From assembly GCA_024235415.1 (NCBI GenBank), contig JACKML010000010.1:16673-80672 (forward strand): a DNA stretch of 64,000 nucleotides, read 5' to 3'. Both the position numbers and the translations under genes were made by a program. Positions 18,407 through 26,627 of this stretch are shown piece by piece (within the stretch, counting starts at the first letter, position 1; each line of letters starts with the position of its first letter). Origin of the DNA: Chromatiaceae bacterium. Its GTDB lineage: Bacteria > Pseudomonadota > Gammaproteobacteria > Chromatiales > Chromatiaceae. A model generated the notes under the pieces. It ran no database searches and was not told the DNA's origin. It saw only the letters and a list, made by a program, of their open reading frames with translations.

Positions 18407-19258
18407 CTAGACCTGCACCGCGATCAACAGCAGCGACGCCGCCAGCAGCGTCGCCCAGGTCAGGCGCTGTGCCGCATGCTCACGTTCGTGAAACACCAGC
18501 ACCGACAGCAGCGCCGCCACGACGATGCCAAGGTTGCTCAGCGCCACTGCGTAGGCGGCCGGTATCACACGCATAGCGCCGATCACCAGGCCGTAGCCGG
18601 TGCCGATGAACAATGCGCCGATCAGCAATGGCACCATCCCCGGATGCCCGTCCGGCCACCACTGGCCGCGCGCGCGGCGCAGCCACAGCGTGTACAAGAC
18701 CCAGGCCCCGGTATAGGTGGCTGACACATAGCCGAGTTGCGCCGGGTAACCGGGCAACTGGGCCACCGCCACCTTGTCCGCCAGCGAATAGACCGTGGTG
18801 CCACAGGCCGCCAGTGCCGCCGGCAGCAGTGCCCCACGCGTCTCACCATGTCGACCACTGGCACCGAGCATCACGATCGCGAATGTACTCGCGATGATCC
18901 CGGTCCAACCGAGCACAGACAGCCGGTCGCCGACAAACACCACACCCACCAACGCGATCAACAGTGGCGCGCTGCGCGCCAGCGGATAGACCAGAGCGAC
19001 CGGCGCACGGCGATATGCGGTGCGCAACGCGGCGAAGTACACGAACAACGCCACGGACGACACCGTGACACAGCCGACCAGCGTCACGGTATCAGTGGCC
19101 TCGCGCGCCATGGCCGGCAACGTCCAGGGGGCGAACAGCAGCAGGTGCCCGCCGACCGCCCACCACAGAAACTCCGCGTCGGGCCGCGTATGCCGCGCGA
19201 ACAGGTTCCATGTCACGTGCATCGCGACAGCGATAAGAATGGCAACGAGAGGCGACAT
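18407..19258 (-). CDS. EamA/DMT family transporter
   Basis: A 283-residue membrane protein with ten hydrophobic helices arranged as two five-helix EamA repeats; the second begins around residue 150. ALVYPLARSAPLLIALVG is characteristic of the first repeat. Drug/metabolite transporters export amino acids, nucleotides or small drugs, and the substrate cannot be inferred here. The ATG at 19258 starts directly with the first helix; an in-frame start 18 codons earlier adds an unlikely charged leader. Transcribed alone, facing away from the M48 operon. Confidence 0.8.
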   Translation of the reverse strand: MSPLVAILIAVAMHVTWNLFARHTRPDAEFLWWAVGGHLLLFAPWTLPAMAREATDTVTLVGCVTVSSVALFVYFAALRTAYRRAPVALVYPLARSAPLLIALVGVVFVGDRLSVLGWTGIIASTFAIVMLGASGRHGETRGALLPAALAACGTTVYSLADKVAVAQLPGYPAQLGYVSATYTGAWVLYTLWLRRARGQWWPDGHPGMVPLLIGALFIGTGYGLVIGAMRVIPAAYAVALSNLGIVVAALLSVLVFHEREHAAQRLTWATLLAASLLLIAVQV

Positions 19259-19329
19259 ACTGGCGCTATGCCGGCATGACGGACCGGCCAACACCGGCCG
19301 CACCACCCGCATGCGACGCCGGATGAATG

Positions 19330-20211
19330 CTAGTCACTTCGCACCTGGCGCTGCCCCTCAGGTATGGCCGCACGGCCTGCGGCGTCCTGCATCCAGTCAT
19401 TGAAAGCTGCCGGCAGCGGCGTGGCCTGTCCATTTTCGTGCCAGCCCTGCTGACGCGCCGTTGCGGTGATCGTCTGCAGCCGATCCAGGTCGAGCGGATG
19501 ACTGCTGAAAAAGGCGGGCATCTCACCGCCGCCCGATCTCTCGCGTTCGGCACGCAGGATATTGAACAGCTCCGCCGCGCCACCGATGTGGCCGTACCGC
19601 TGGTGCACTGCACGCAGTGCCGCGGCGTCGGCCGCGCGTTCCATGCCACGGCTGTAGTGCAACTGGGTGTAGATTCCGGCACTGCCCAGCACCGCCAGGT
19701 CGGGGCTGCCGAGTAACAGACCAGTCACCAACCGAATCGCCGCGCCCCGCCCGATACCGACGATGGGGTCGCGATGCAGCACATGGGCGATCTCGTGTGC
19801 CAGCAGCATCGACAGTGCGTTCTCGTGCGGCAGCGCCTCGACCAGGCCACGAAACAGCAGGATATTGCCACCAAGGGTCGCGAACGCATTGAAGGTGTCG
19901 TTGCCGCTGAAATGCACCCTGACCTGCATGCCTTCGGGCAGATCCATATCCTGCCCAAGACGAGCTGCCAGACGGTCGAGGTAGGCCTGCAGTTCGGGGC
20001 CGGCATCACTGCTGAGCAGTTCCTTCGGCACCAGCGCCATTTCTTTTTCGAACGGCAGCAGGCCTGCCAGGCTGCCGGCGACCTGCCCCATCAGCCAGCC
20101 CAGGGCCACGATCAGCAGCACGGCGCCTCCGGCCAGGGTCGCGAACTCCTTCAGGGGATGGCGGTCGCTGGTGTTGATACCCTCGGGAATCTGCGGATTA
20201 CGGTACTTCAC
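19330..20211 (-). CDS. M48 family membrane metallopeptidase
   Basis: A 293-residue zinc endopeptidase. It has one N-terminal transmembrane helix (about residues 27-45), then the peptidase domain with HEIAH (139-143) and the third ligand Glu in ERAAD (E191). The C-terminal part contains SSHPLDLDRL, typical of M48 proteins such as LoiP/BepA. It is probably anchored with its catalytic domain in the periplasm and may act in envelope quality control. Its start overlaps the stop of the upstream YbjQ-like gene (ATGA), so it is the last gene of a three-gene operon. Confidence 0.88.
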   Translation of the reverse strand: MKYRNPQIPEGINTSDRHPLKEFATLAGGAVLLIVALGWLMGQVAGSLAGLLPFEKEMALVPKELLSSDAGPELQAYLDRLAARLGQDMDLPEGMQVRVHFSGNDTFNAFATLGGNILLFRGLVEALPHENALSMLLAHEIAHVLHRDPIVGIGRGAAIRLVTGLLLGSPDLAVLGSAGIYTQLHYSRGMERAADAAALRAVHQRYGHIGGAAELFNILRAERERSGGGEMPAFFSSHPLDLDRLQTITATARQQGWHENGQATPLPAAFNDWMQDAAGRAAIPEGQRQVRSD

Positions 20212-20660
20212 CGGCTTGGCGTCGGGATCAGCGCGGTGCCGTAGGCCAGCACCTCGACACTGCCGATGGTCTTGCCGGCACCCTTCGAGATCGAGGCAGT
20301 CTCGTATTTCACGTTGAACACCATCACCGCACCCAGGGTCCTGGCCTGCTGTTTCATGCGCAACAGCGATTCGCGGCGGGCGCGGTCGAGCAACGACTCG
20401 TACGAGGTGACGCGACCACCGAAAAGATTGCGCAGCGCGGCCAGGAAGCGCTTGAAGTAATCGACCGAGACAACCGTGCTGCCGGTCACCAGGGCATGCT
20501 GATAATGCGGTTCTGCCGGCGGATAGCGCGAAGCGATGGCGGGCAGTGCATTGAGTCGCGCCTCGCGCTCGACGATCGAGCGGTAGTGACGGCGTTCGGC
20601 GTACTGCCCAAAGCCGTAGCCGAGGGCCAGCAGGACAAGCAGCAGGAGCAGGTCGTACAT
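20208..20660 (-). CDS. YbjQ/UPF0145-like protein with an N-terminal membrane helix
   Basis: A 150-residue protein: one N-terminal transmembrane helix (residues 3-18), a short linker, then a YbjQ-type domain (GSTVVSVDYFKRFLAALRNLFGG, ARRESLLRMKQQARTLGAVMVFNVKYET). YbjQ domains form pentameric rings and have been called heavy-metal-binding, but their role is unclear. It overlaps the M48 gene by four bases and follows a second, soluble YbjQ paralogue by three. The membrane-anchored form paired with a soluble form and a peptidase is unusual. Confidence 0.8.
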   Translation of the reverse strand: MYDLLLLLVLLALGYGFGQYAERRHYRSIVEREARLNALPAIASRYPPAEPHYQHALVTGSTVVSVDYFKRFLAALRNLFGGRVTSYESLLDRARRESLLRMKQQARTLGAVMVFNVKYETASISKGAGKTIGSVEVLAYGTALIPTPSR

Positions 20661-20663
20661 GGC

Positions 20664-20978
20664 CTACTCCAGCACAACCGCCGTGCCGTAGACGTAGATC
20701 TCCGCCGCACCCTGGGCCACGCTGGAAGTGGAAAAACGCACGTTCAATATTGCATTGGCACCGACCGCCTCGGCCTGCTGCTGCATCCGCAGCATGGCCT
20801 CCTCACGCGACTCCTGCAGCAGCTCGGTATAGCCCTTGAGCTCGCCGCCAAAGATGTTCTTCAGGCCGGCCATGATGTCGCGGCCGACGTGCTTGGCACG
20901 CACCGAACTCCCCTGTACCAGGCCCAGGTGCTCGACCACTCGACGCCCCGGGAGCAACTCCATATTGCTGATCAACAT
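20664..20978 (-). CDS. YbjQ/UPF0145 family protein
   Basis: A 104-residue soluble protein of the usual YbjQ length. It carries the family core VVEHLGLVQGSSVRAKHVGRDI, the FGGELKGYTELL helix, SREEAMLRMQQQAEAVGANAILNVRF and a C-terminal YGTAVVL strand. It is the first gene of the operon YbjQ / membrane YbjQ / M48 peptidase, all within a few bases of each other. The biochemical role is unknown. Confidence 0.88.
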   Translation of the reverse strand: MLISNMELLPGRRVVEHLGLVQGSSVRAKHVGRDIMAGLKNIFGGELKGYTELLQESREEAMLRMQQQAEAVGANAILNVRFSTSSVAQGAAEIYVYGTAVVLE

Positions 20979-21522
20979 GACTTAAGTGTCCTCGATATCC
21001 AAGTAGCGACAGATCGGCCGATATTAGCAGTACGGCCATTCCGATATCGGCCGGCCAGGCAGTCGTGTGCGGCAGCGGGTCTGGCGCCCGGTAGCGCGGC
21101 AGCTGCATGCTGAACAACCCGCCGACGTCGACCCAGACGGCATGCTGGCGAAAACCGGCGCGCACCGTCAGCGCGGCGAACCCGTCGAACGTGTCCTTTC
21201 AGGCGTTCCCGGTGTGGATGCCACCGGCGGTCCTCCTTGCCGCCTGGCCGAACGCGGCGGACACCGGTCCTGAAAACGGCCGGGTAATCCATGGTTTCCC
21301 GAAACGGCCCGGCCATGACGGCCGGGTCTGGACGCAATAAGACGCTCTGAGCAGGGTTTTCGGTGCATCACCGGCCCGACATCGGGGCGCGACATTGATA
21401 GACTAGCGCATTCGAAAAAGTCGACCCGCGGTTTGCGCAAACGCAAAGCGCATCAGGCCGGCGATAGGTTAAACAGGCACTCGATCGCGACGCGGCGCCG
21501 ATTCGGTGGACACACGGGCTCA
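20979..21522 (+). other. Intergenic region before rnfA (544 bp)
   Basis: No credible coding frame was found here; the open frames are Arg/Pro-rich and lack ribosome sites. The stretch lies between the divergent YbjQ operon and rnfA. The last 150 bp should carry the rnf promoter (TAGACT near 21402 is -10-like). A repeated CGGCCGGGT motif near 21270-21330 may form weak hairpins. No riboswitch or sRNA was recognised. Confidence 0.4.
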
Positions 21523-22104
21523 ATGACGGAATACGCACTCATCCTGGTCAGCACGGTTCTGGTCAACAACTTCGTCCTGGTGAAGTTCCTTGGCCTGTGC
21601 CCGTTCATGGGGGTGTCGCGCAAGCTCGAAACCGCGATGGGCATGGGCCTGGCGACCACCTTCGTGCTGACCCTGTCGTCGATCTGCAGTTACCTCGTCA
21701 ACGAGTACATCCTGATGCCGCTGGGCGTCGAGTACCTTCGCACCATCGCATTCATACTGGTGATCGCCGTGGTCGTGCAGTTCACCGAGATGGTGATGCA
21801 CAAGACCAGTCCACTGCTCTACCAGGTACTCGGGATCTTCCTGCCGTTGATCACCACCAACTGCGCGGTGCTCGGTGTCGCACTGCTCAACATCCAGGAA
21901 CAGCACGGCTTCGTCGAATCCGGCCTGTACGGCTTCGGCGCGGCGGTCGGTTTCTCGCTGGTGCTGGTGCTGTTCGCCGCGGTGCGCGAGCGCGTCGCGG
22001 TGGCCGATGTACCAGAACCCTTCCAGGGCAACGCAATCGCACTGGTGACTGCCGGTCTGATGTCGATGGCCTTCATGGGCTTCGCCGGGCTGGTCAGCGG
22101 GTGA
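21523..22104 (+). CDS. rnfA: Electron transport complex subunit RnfA
   Basis: A 193-residue six-helix membrane subunit of the Rnf ferredoxin:NAD+ oxidoreductase, which couples electron flow to ion pumping. It has the N-terminal VLVNNFVLVKFLGLCPFMGVS with the conserved Cys that helps hold the intramembrane iron-sulfur centre with RnfE, and the matching ITTNCAVLGVALL. The length equals that of E. coli RsxA. It is first of the rnfABCDGE operon. The ATG at 21523 gives the conserved N-terminus. Confidence 0.96.
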   Translation: MTEYALILVSTVLVNNFVLVKFLGLCPFMGVSRKLETAMGMGLATTFVLTLSSICSYLVNEYILMPLGVEYLRTIAFILVIAVVVQFTEMVMHKTSPLLYQVLGIFLPLITTNCAVLGVALLNIQEQHGFVESGLYGFGAAVGFSLVLVLFAAVRERVAVADVPEPFQGNAIALVTAGLMSMAFMGFAGLVSG

Positions 22105-22114
22105 GCCGGACCGC

Positions 22115-22672
22115 GTGATCACCGCCATCCTCACCATCGCCGGACTGGCAACCCTGTTTGGTCTGATCCTCGGCTACTCGGCAATCCGCTTTCGCGTCGA
22201 GGGCGACCCGATCGCCGACCAGATCGATGCATTGCTGCCGCAGACCCAATGCGGCCAATGCGGCTTTGCCGGCTGCCGCCCATACGCCGAGGCCATGGCG
22301 ACCGGCGAAGCCGAGATCAACCGTTGCCCGCCGGGAGGCGAGGCGACCATGATCGCGCTGGCCGAGCTGCTCGGGCGCGACCCTGTCGCGCTGGAAGACG
22401 AGGCGGCGGCAGAGAAGCCCAAGTCGGTGGCCTACATCGTCGAAGACGAGTGCATCGGCTGCACCCTGTGTATCCAGGCCTGCCCGGTCGATGCCATCAT
22501 GGGCGCGGCCAAGCAGATGCACACGGTGATCACCGACGAGTGCACAGGTTGCGAGCTGTGCCTTCCGCCCTGCCCGGTCGAATGCATCCACATGCAGCCG
22601 CTCGGCGCCACGCCGCAGACCTGGAAATGGCCGTATCCGGCAGATACCGTCACGGAGGCCGGACATGGCTGA
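22115..22672 (+). CDS. rnfB: Electron transport complex iron-sulfur subunit RnfB
   Basis: A 185-residue ferredoxin-like subunit. It has an N-terminal membrane helix (residues 3-22), a Cys-rich entry cluster TQCGQCGFAGC with a fourth Cys in RCPPGG, then two 4Fe-4S motifs, CIGCTLCIQACP and CTGCELCLPPCP. RnfB is the likely entry point for electrons from ferredoxin. It starts at GTG 22115, ten bases after rnfA, and overlaps rnfC by eight bases. Confidence 0.96.
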   Translation: MITAILTIAGLATLFGLILGYSAIRFRVEGDPIADQIDALLPQTQCGQCGFAGCRPYAEAMATGEAEINRCPPGGEATMIALAELLGRDPVALEDEAAAEKPKSVAYIVEDECIGCTLCIQACPVDAIMGAAKQMHTVITDECTGCELCLPPCPVECIHMQPLGATPQTWKWPYPADTVTEAGHG

Positions 22673-24239
22673 CGCGCGCAAGGACTGGTCGTTCCACGGT
22701 GGCGTGCACCTCGATGACCACAAGGCGGAATCAACCGGACAGCCCGTGCGCAGACTGCCGATACCGGATCGGCTGACGCTGCCACTGCACCAGCATATCG
22801 GCCTGAGCGCCGAACCCGTGGTGCGCGTGGGCGACCTGGTGAAAAAAGGCCAGTTGGTGGCGCAGGCCAGCGACTATGTCAGCGCATCGATCCATGCCCC
22901 GACCTCCGGACGCGTGGTCGGGATAGGCCCGCAGGCAGTCCCGCACCCGTCAGGCCTGTACGACGCCTGTATCGTGATCGAGTCCGACGGCAAGGATGCC
23001 TGGACCGACCTGCCGGAACCCATGACCGACTACGCCACCTTGCCCACTGCCGACCTGCGCGAACGCATCCGCTGGGCCGGCATCGTCGGGCTCGGCGGCG
23101 CCGCCTTCCCGACGGCGGTCAAGGTCAACACCAGCGGCCAGCGCCCGATCGACACCCTGGTCATCAATGCCGCTGAGTGCGAGCCCTACATCACCTGCGA
23201 CGACATGCTGATGCGTGAGCAGGCGGCCGACGTGGTCGAGGGCATCGGCATCCTGCGCCATCTGGTCGGTGCCAGGCAGTGCCTGATCGGTATCGAGGAC
23301 AACAAGCCGGAGGCCGCCGAAGCGTTGCGCCAGGCGCTGTCCACCAAGGCCGATACGGGGACCGAAGTCGTCGTCATCCCAACGCTTTACCCGAGTGGTG
23401 GCGAGAAGCAGCTGATCCGGCTGCTGACCGGCCGCGAGGTACCTTCGCATGGGCTGCCCGCGGCGGTCGGCGTGTTGTGCCAGAACGTCGCCACCGCGGT
23501 CGCTGTGGCCGATGCGGTGCTGCGCGGCCGGCCGCTGATCGAGCGCGTGATCACGGTCACCGGCCGCGGTGTCCGCCAGCCCGGCAACTTCCGCGTGGCG
23601 ATCGGCAGCGCCGCGGATTTCGTGATCGCGCAATCCGGCGGATACAGCGACGCGGTGCGGCAGCTGATACTCGGCGGCCCGATGATGGGCTTTGCGATGC
23701 AGCACGACCAGGTCCCGGTGACCAAGGCAACGAACTGCCTGCTCGCGGCCGCACAAGACGAGGTGCCCGCACACCCCGCGGAACGGCCGTGCATCCGCTG
23801 TGGAGAATGCGTCAAGGTGTGCCCGGCCCAGCTGCTGCCGCAGCAGATCTTCTGGCACGCCCGCGCCCACGACTTCGACAAGGCGCAGGACTACCACCTG
23901 TTTGACTGCATCGAATGCGGTTGTTGCGCCTATGTCTGCCCGGCGCACATCCCGCTGGTGCACTACTACCGTTTCGCCAAGACCGAGATCTGGGCGCAGG
24001 AACGCGAGCGCGAGAAATCGGACCTGGCACGCCGCCGCCATGAGGCGAGGGTCGCACGCATCGAGCGTCTCGAACAGGAACGCAAGGCCCGCCTGCGCCA
24101 GAAGAAAGAGGCCCTGGAGCAGAAAAGCGGCGAGTCTGCTGCCGATCCCAAAAAGGCCGCCATCGAGGCCGCGATGCGACGCGTGGCTGCGAAGAAGGCG
24201 GCGCAACCCCCCGAACCCGAGACCCCAGGCGGCGAATAG
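22665..24239 (+). CDS. rnfC: Electron transport complex subunit RnfC
   Basis: A 524-residue peripheral subunit carrying the NADH/FMN site. Visible parts are an N-terminal barrel with a biotinyl/lipoyl-like segment (ASDYVSASIHAPTSGRVVGIG), the Rossmann glycine loop GIVGLGGAAFPTAVK, INAAECEPYITCDDMLM, and two 4Fe-4S motifs, CIRCGECVKVCP and CIECGCCAYVCP. The final 80 residues are a charged Lys/Arg/Glu/Ala helix, a shorter version of the long repetitive tail of E. coli RsxC. It overlaps rnfB. Confidence 0.96.
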   Translation: MADARKDWSFHGGVHLDDHKAESTGQPVRRLPIPDRLTLPLHQHIGLSAEPVVRVGDLVKKGQLVAQASDYVSASIHAPTSGRVVGIGPQAVPHPSGLYDACIVIESDGKDAWTDLPEPMTDYATLPTADLRERIRWAGIVGLGGAAFPTAVKVNTSGQRPIDTLVINAAECEPYITCDDMLMREQAADVVEGIGILRHLVGARQCLIGIEDNKPEAAEALRQALSTKADTGTEVVVIPTLYPSGGEKQLIRLLTGREVPSHGLPAAVGVLCQNVATAVAVADAVLRGRPLIERVITVTGRGVRQPGNFRVAIGSAADFVIAQSGGYSDAVRQLILGGPMMGFAMQHDQVPVTKATNCLLAAAQDEVPAHPAERPCIRCGECVKVCPAQLLPQQIFWHARAHDFDKAQDYHLFDCIECGCCAYVCPAHIPLVHYYRFAKTEIWAQEREREKSDLARRRHEARVARIERLEQERKARLRQKKEALEQKSGESAADPKKAAIEAAMRRVAAKKAAQPPEPETPGGE

Positions 24240-24241
24240 TC

Positions 24242-25285
24242 ATGCAGTTTGCAACCGGTAGTTCCCCGCACCTGGCGGGCCCACAGAGCGTGACCCGGGT
24301 CATGGCACTGGTGCTGCTCGCGCTCGTTCCCGGGACCCTGGCAATGCTGTGGTACTTCGGCTGGGGCCTGTTGATCAACCTGGCGATCGCCGTCATCACC
24401 GCGGTGGTCGCCGAGGCGGCGATACTGCTTCTGCGCGGGCGGCCGGTCGCCGCCACGCTGATCGACCTGAGCGCCGTGGTCACCGCCTGGCTGCTGGCGC
24501 TGGCGCTGCCGCCACTTCTGCCATGGTGGCAGACCGTGCTCGGCACCACCTTCGCCATCGTGATCGCCAAGCAGCTGTTCGGCGGCATCGGCTTCAACCC
24601 GTTCAACCCGGCAATGGCCGGCTACGTGCTGCTGCTGGTCTCCTTCCCGGTGACCATGACACGCTGGCTGCCGCCCGAAGTGCTCAGCGGCAACCTGCCG
24701 TCGCTGGCCGACTCGCTGCACATGATCTTCAGCGGCACGCCACCGGCCGGGCAGACCTGGGACGTGATCTCGGGCGCCACCCCACTCGACCAGATGCGTA
24801 CCGAACTGTCACAGAACCGCATGATCAGTGAGATCCACAAGAGCCCCTTGTGGGGCGATTTCGGTGGGCGTGGCTGGGAATGGGTCGGCAACTGGTTCCT
24901 GCTCGGCGGCCTGTTCATGATCTGGCGCCGCGTGATCAGCTGGCGCATCCCCGCAAGCATGCTCGGCGCGCTGTTGCTGGTCGCGGGCCTGTTCTGGGCG
25001 ATCGACCCCGAGACGCACCCGTTTCCCGCCTTCCACCTGTTCAGTGGCGGCGCCATCCTCGGCGCGTTTTTCATCGCCACCGATCCGGTGTCCGCCAGCA
25101 CCACGCCGCGCGGCCAGCTGATCTATGGCGCGCTGATCGGCGTGCTGGTGTTCATCATCCGCACCTGGGGCGGCTACCCTGATGCAGTCGCGTTTTCGGT
25201 GCTCCTGCTCAACATGGCGGCGCCGACCATCGATTACTACACCCAGCCGCGCATCTTCGGCCAGCGGAAGAGCAATGATGCGTAG
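24242..25285 (+). CDS. rnfD: Electron transport complex subunit RnfD
   Basis: A 347-residue membrane subunit homologous to NqrB. It has about ten helices, GGIGFNPFNPAMAGYVLLL, the covalent-FMN site ISGATPLDQ (Thr in SGAT) and FSGGAILGAFFIATDPVSAS near the C-terminus. It passes electrons across the membrane to the periplasmic RnfG flavin. It begins two bases after the rnfC stop and overlaps rnfG by about 11 bases. Confidence 0.95.
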   Translation: MQFATGSSPHLAGPQSVTRVMALVLLALVPGTLAMLWYFGWGLLINLAIAVITAVVAEAAILLLRGRPVAATLIDLSAVVTAWLLALALPPLLPWWQTVLGTTFAIVIAKQLFGGIGFNPFNPAMAGYVLLLVSFPVTMTRWLPPEVLSGNLPSLADSLHMIFSGTPPAGQTWDVISGATPLDQMRTELSQNRMISEIHKSPLWGDFGGRGWEWVGNWFLLGGLFMIWRRVISWRIPASMLGALLLVAGLFWAIDPETHPFPAFHLFSGGAILGAFFIATDPVSASTTPRGQLIYGALIGVLVFIIRTWGGYPDAVAFSVLLLNMAAPTIDYYTQPRIFGQRKSNDA

Positions 25286-25919
25286 CCTTCCGATCCTGAT
25301 GTCCGGCCTGTTGCTCGGCCTGTTCGGGGTGATCGGCGCCGGCCTTGTCGGCCTCAGCTACGAGGGCACTGCCGAGCGCATCGCGCGCAACGAGCGCGAG
25401 GCCCTGCTGCAACAGCTGCAGGTGATGGTGCCCGCACAGCAGATCGACAACGACATGCTCAACGACGTGATCGACGTGTCGGCACCCGCCGAGCTGGGTG
25501 CACCGGAGACGCGCGTCTATCGCGCCCGGCACGGCGGCGTCCCGGTGGCAACGGTCTTCAGCCCGGTCGTCGCCCAGGGCTACAACGGGTCGATTCGGCT
25601 GATCGTTGCGATACGTTACGATGGCAGCCTCGCCGGGGTGCGCGTGCTGACCCATCACGAGACGCCGGGGCTGGGTGACAAGATCGAGATTGAACGCACC
25701 GACTGGATCCGCGGCTTCGACGGGAAATCGCTCTCGGACCCGTCACCGTCGGGGTGGAAGGTGAAGCGCGACGGCGGCGTATTTGACCAGTTCACCGGCG
25801 CGACCATAACCCCACGCGCAATCGTCCGTGGCGTCAAGGCGAGCCTGGACTATTTCGCCGCGAACAAGACCCGGCTGTTCGAGACCGAACCGACCGTGAC
25901 GGAGAAGAAGGATGGCTGA
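25275..25919 (+). CDS. rnfG: Electron transport complex subunit RnfG
   Basis: A 214-residue subunit with one N-terminal membrane helix and a periplasmic FMN-binding domain. The flavin attachment motif is TGATITP (Thr), with LTHHETPGLGDKIE upstream, the standard RnfG/NqrC pattern; ApbE would attach the flavin. Two adjacent ATG codons (25275 and 25278) lie after GGAAG and the first is chosen. The 3' end overlaps rnfE by eight bases. Confidence 0.94.
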   Translation: MMRSLPILMSGLLLGLFGVIGAGLVGLSYEGTAERIARNEREALLQQLQVMVPAQQIDNDMLNDVIDVSAPAELGAPETRVYRARHGGVPVATVFSPVVAQGYNGSIRLIVAIRYDGSLAGVRVLTHHETPGLGDKIEIERTDWIRGFDGKSLSDPSPSGWKVKRDGGVFDQFTGATITPRAIVRGVKASLDYFAANKTRLFETEPTVTEKKDG

Positions 25920-26595
25920 TGGCTACCGCAAGATCGTCCTGGACGGCCTGTGGAACAACAACCAGGCGCTGGTCGCACTGCTCGGGCTGTGCCCGCTGCT
26001 GGCCGTGTCCAACACCCTGATCAACGGCCTCGGCCTCGGCCTCGCAACGACGCTGGTGCTGGCGATGTCGAACGTCACAGTATCGCTGATCCGCAACTGG
26101 GTGCGCCCGGAGATCCGGTTGCCGGTGTTCGTGCTGATCATCGCGTCGTTCGTGACCACCGTCGAACTGGTGATGAACGCGCACTTCCACGGACTGTACA
26201 AGGTGCTGGGGATATTTATCCCGCTGATCGTGACCAACTGCACGATCATCGGCCGCGCAGAGGCCTTCGCCTCACGTAATCCGGTGCCACACGCGCTGGT
26301 CGACGGCCTGTCGATCGGCGTCGGCTTCACCCTCGCCCTGGTGGTGCTCGGCGGCAGCCGCGAACTGATCGGCCAGGGCACGCTGTTCGACGGTGCACAC
26401 CTGATGTTCGGCGACGCCGCGCGTGACTGGCGCTGGTCGATCGGCGACGACTATCCCGGCATCCTGCTGGCTGTCCTGCCACCCGGGGCGTTCATGGGCC
26501 TGGGCATGATGATCGCGTTGAAAAACATCATCGACAAACGCCTCAACCGCCGCCAACCGGCACCCGTGACCAACGCACAGGCGGCGACCGCCTGA
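25912..26595 (+). CDS. rnfE: Electron transport complex subunit RnfE
   Basis: A 227-residue six-helix subunit paired with RnfA. It has NNQALVALLGLCPLLAVSNT with the conserved Cys, ITNCTIIGRAEAFAS-like LIVTNCTIIGRAEAF, and GGSRELIGQGTLF. It completes rnfABCDGE; rnfH is absent. The gene is convergent with a hybrid histidine kinase 32 bp downstream, where relatives usually have nth. The short spacer contains two copies of TCAATCGAGA and no clear terminator. Confidence 0.96.
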   Translation: MADGYRKIVLDGLWNNNQALVALLGLCPLLAVSNTLINGLGLGLATTLVLAMSNVTVSLIRNWVRPEIRLPVFVLIIASFVTTVELVMNAHFHGLYKVLGIFIPLIVTNCTIIGRAEAFASRNPVPHALVDGLSIGVGFTLALVVLGGSRELIGQGTLFDGAHLMFGDAARDWRWSIGDDYPGILLAVLPPGAFMGLGMMIALKNIIDKRLNRRQPAPVTNAQAATA

Positions 26596-26627
26596 GCCGT
26601 CAATCGAGACCCATCAATCGAGAACCG

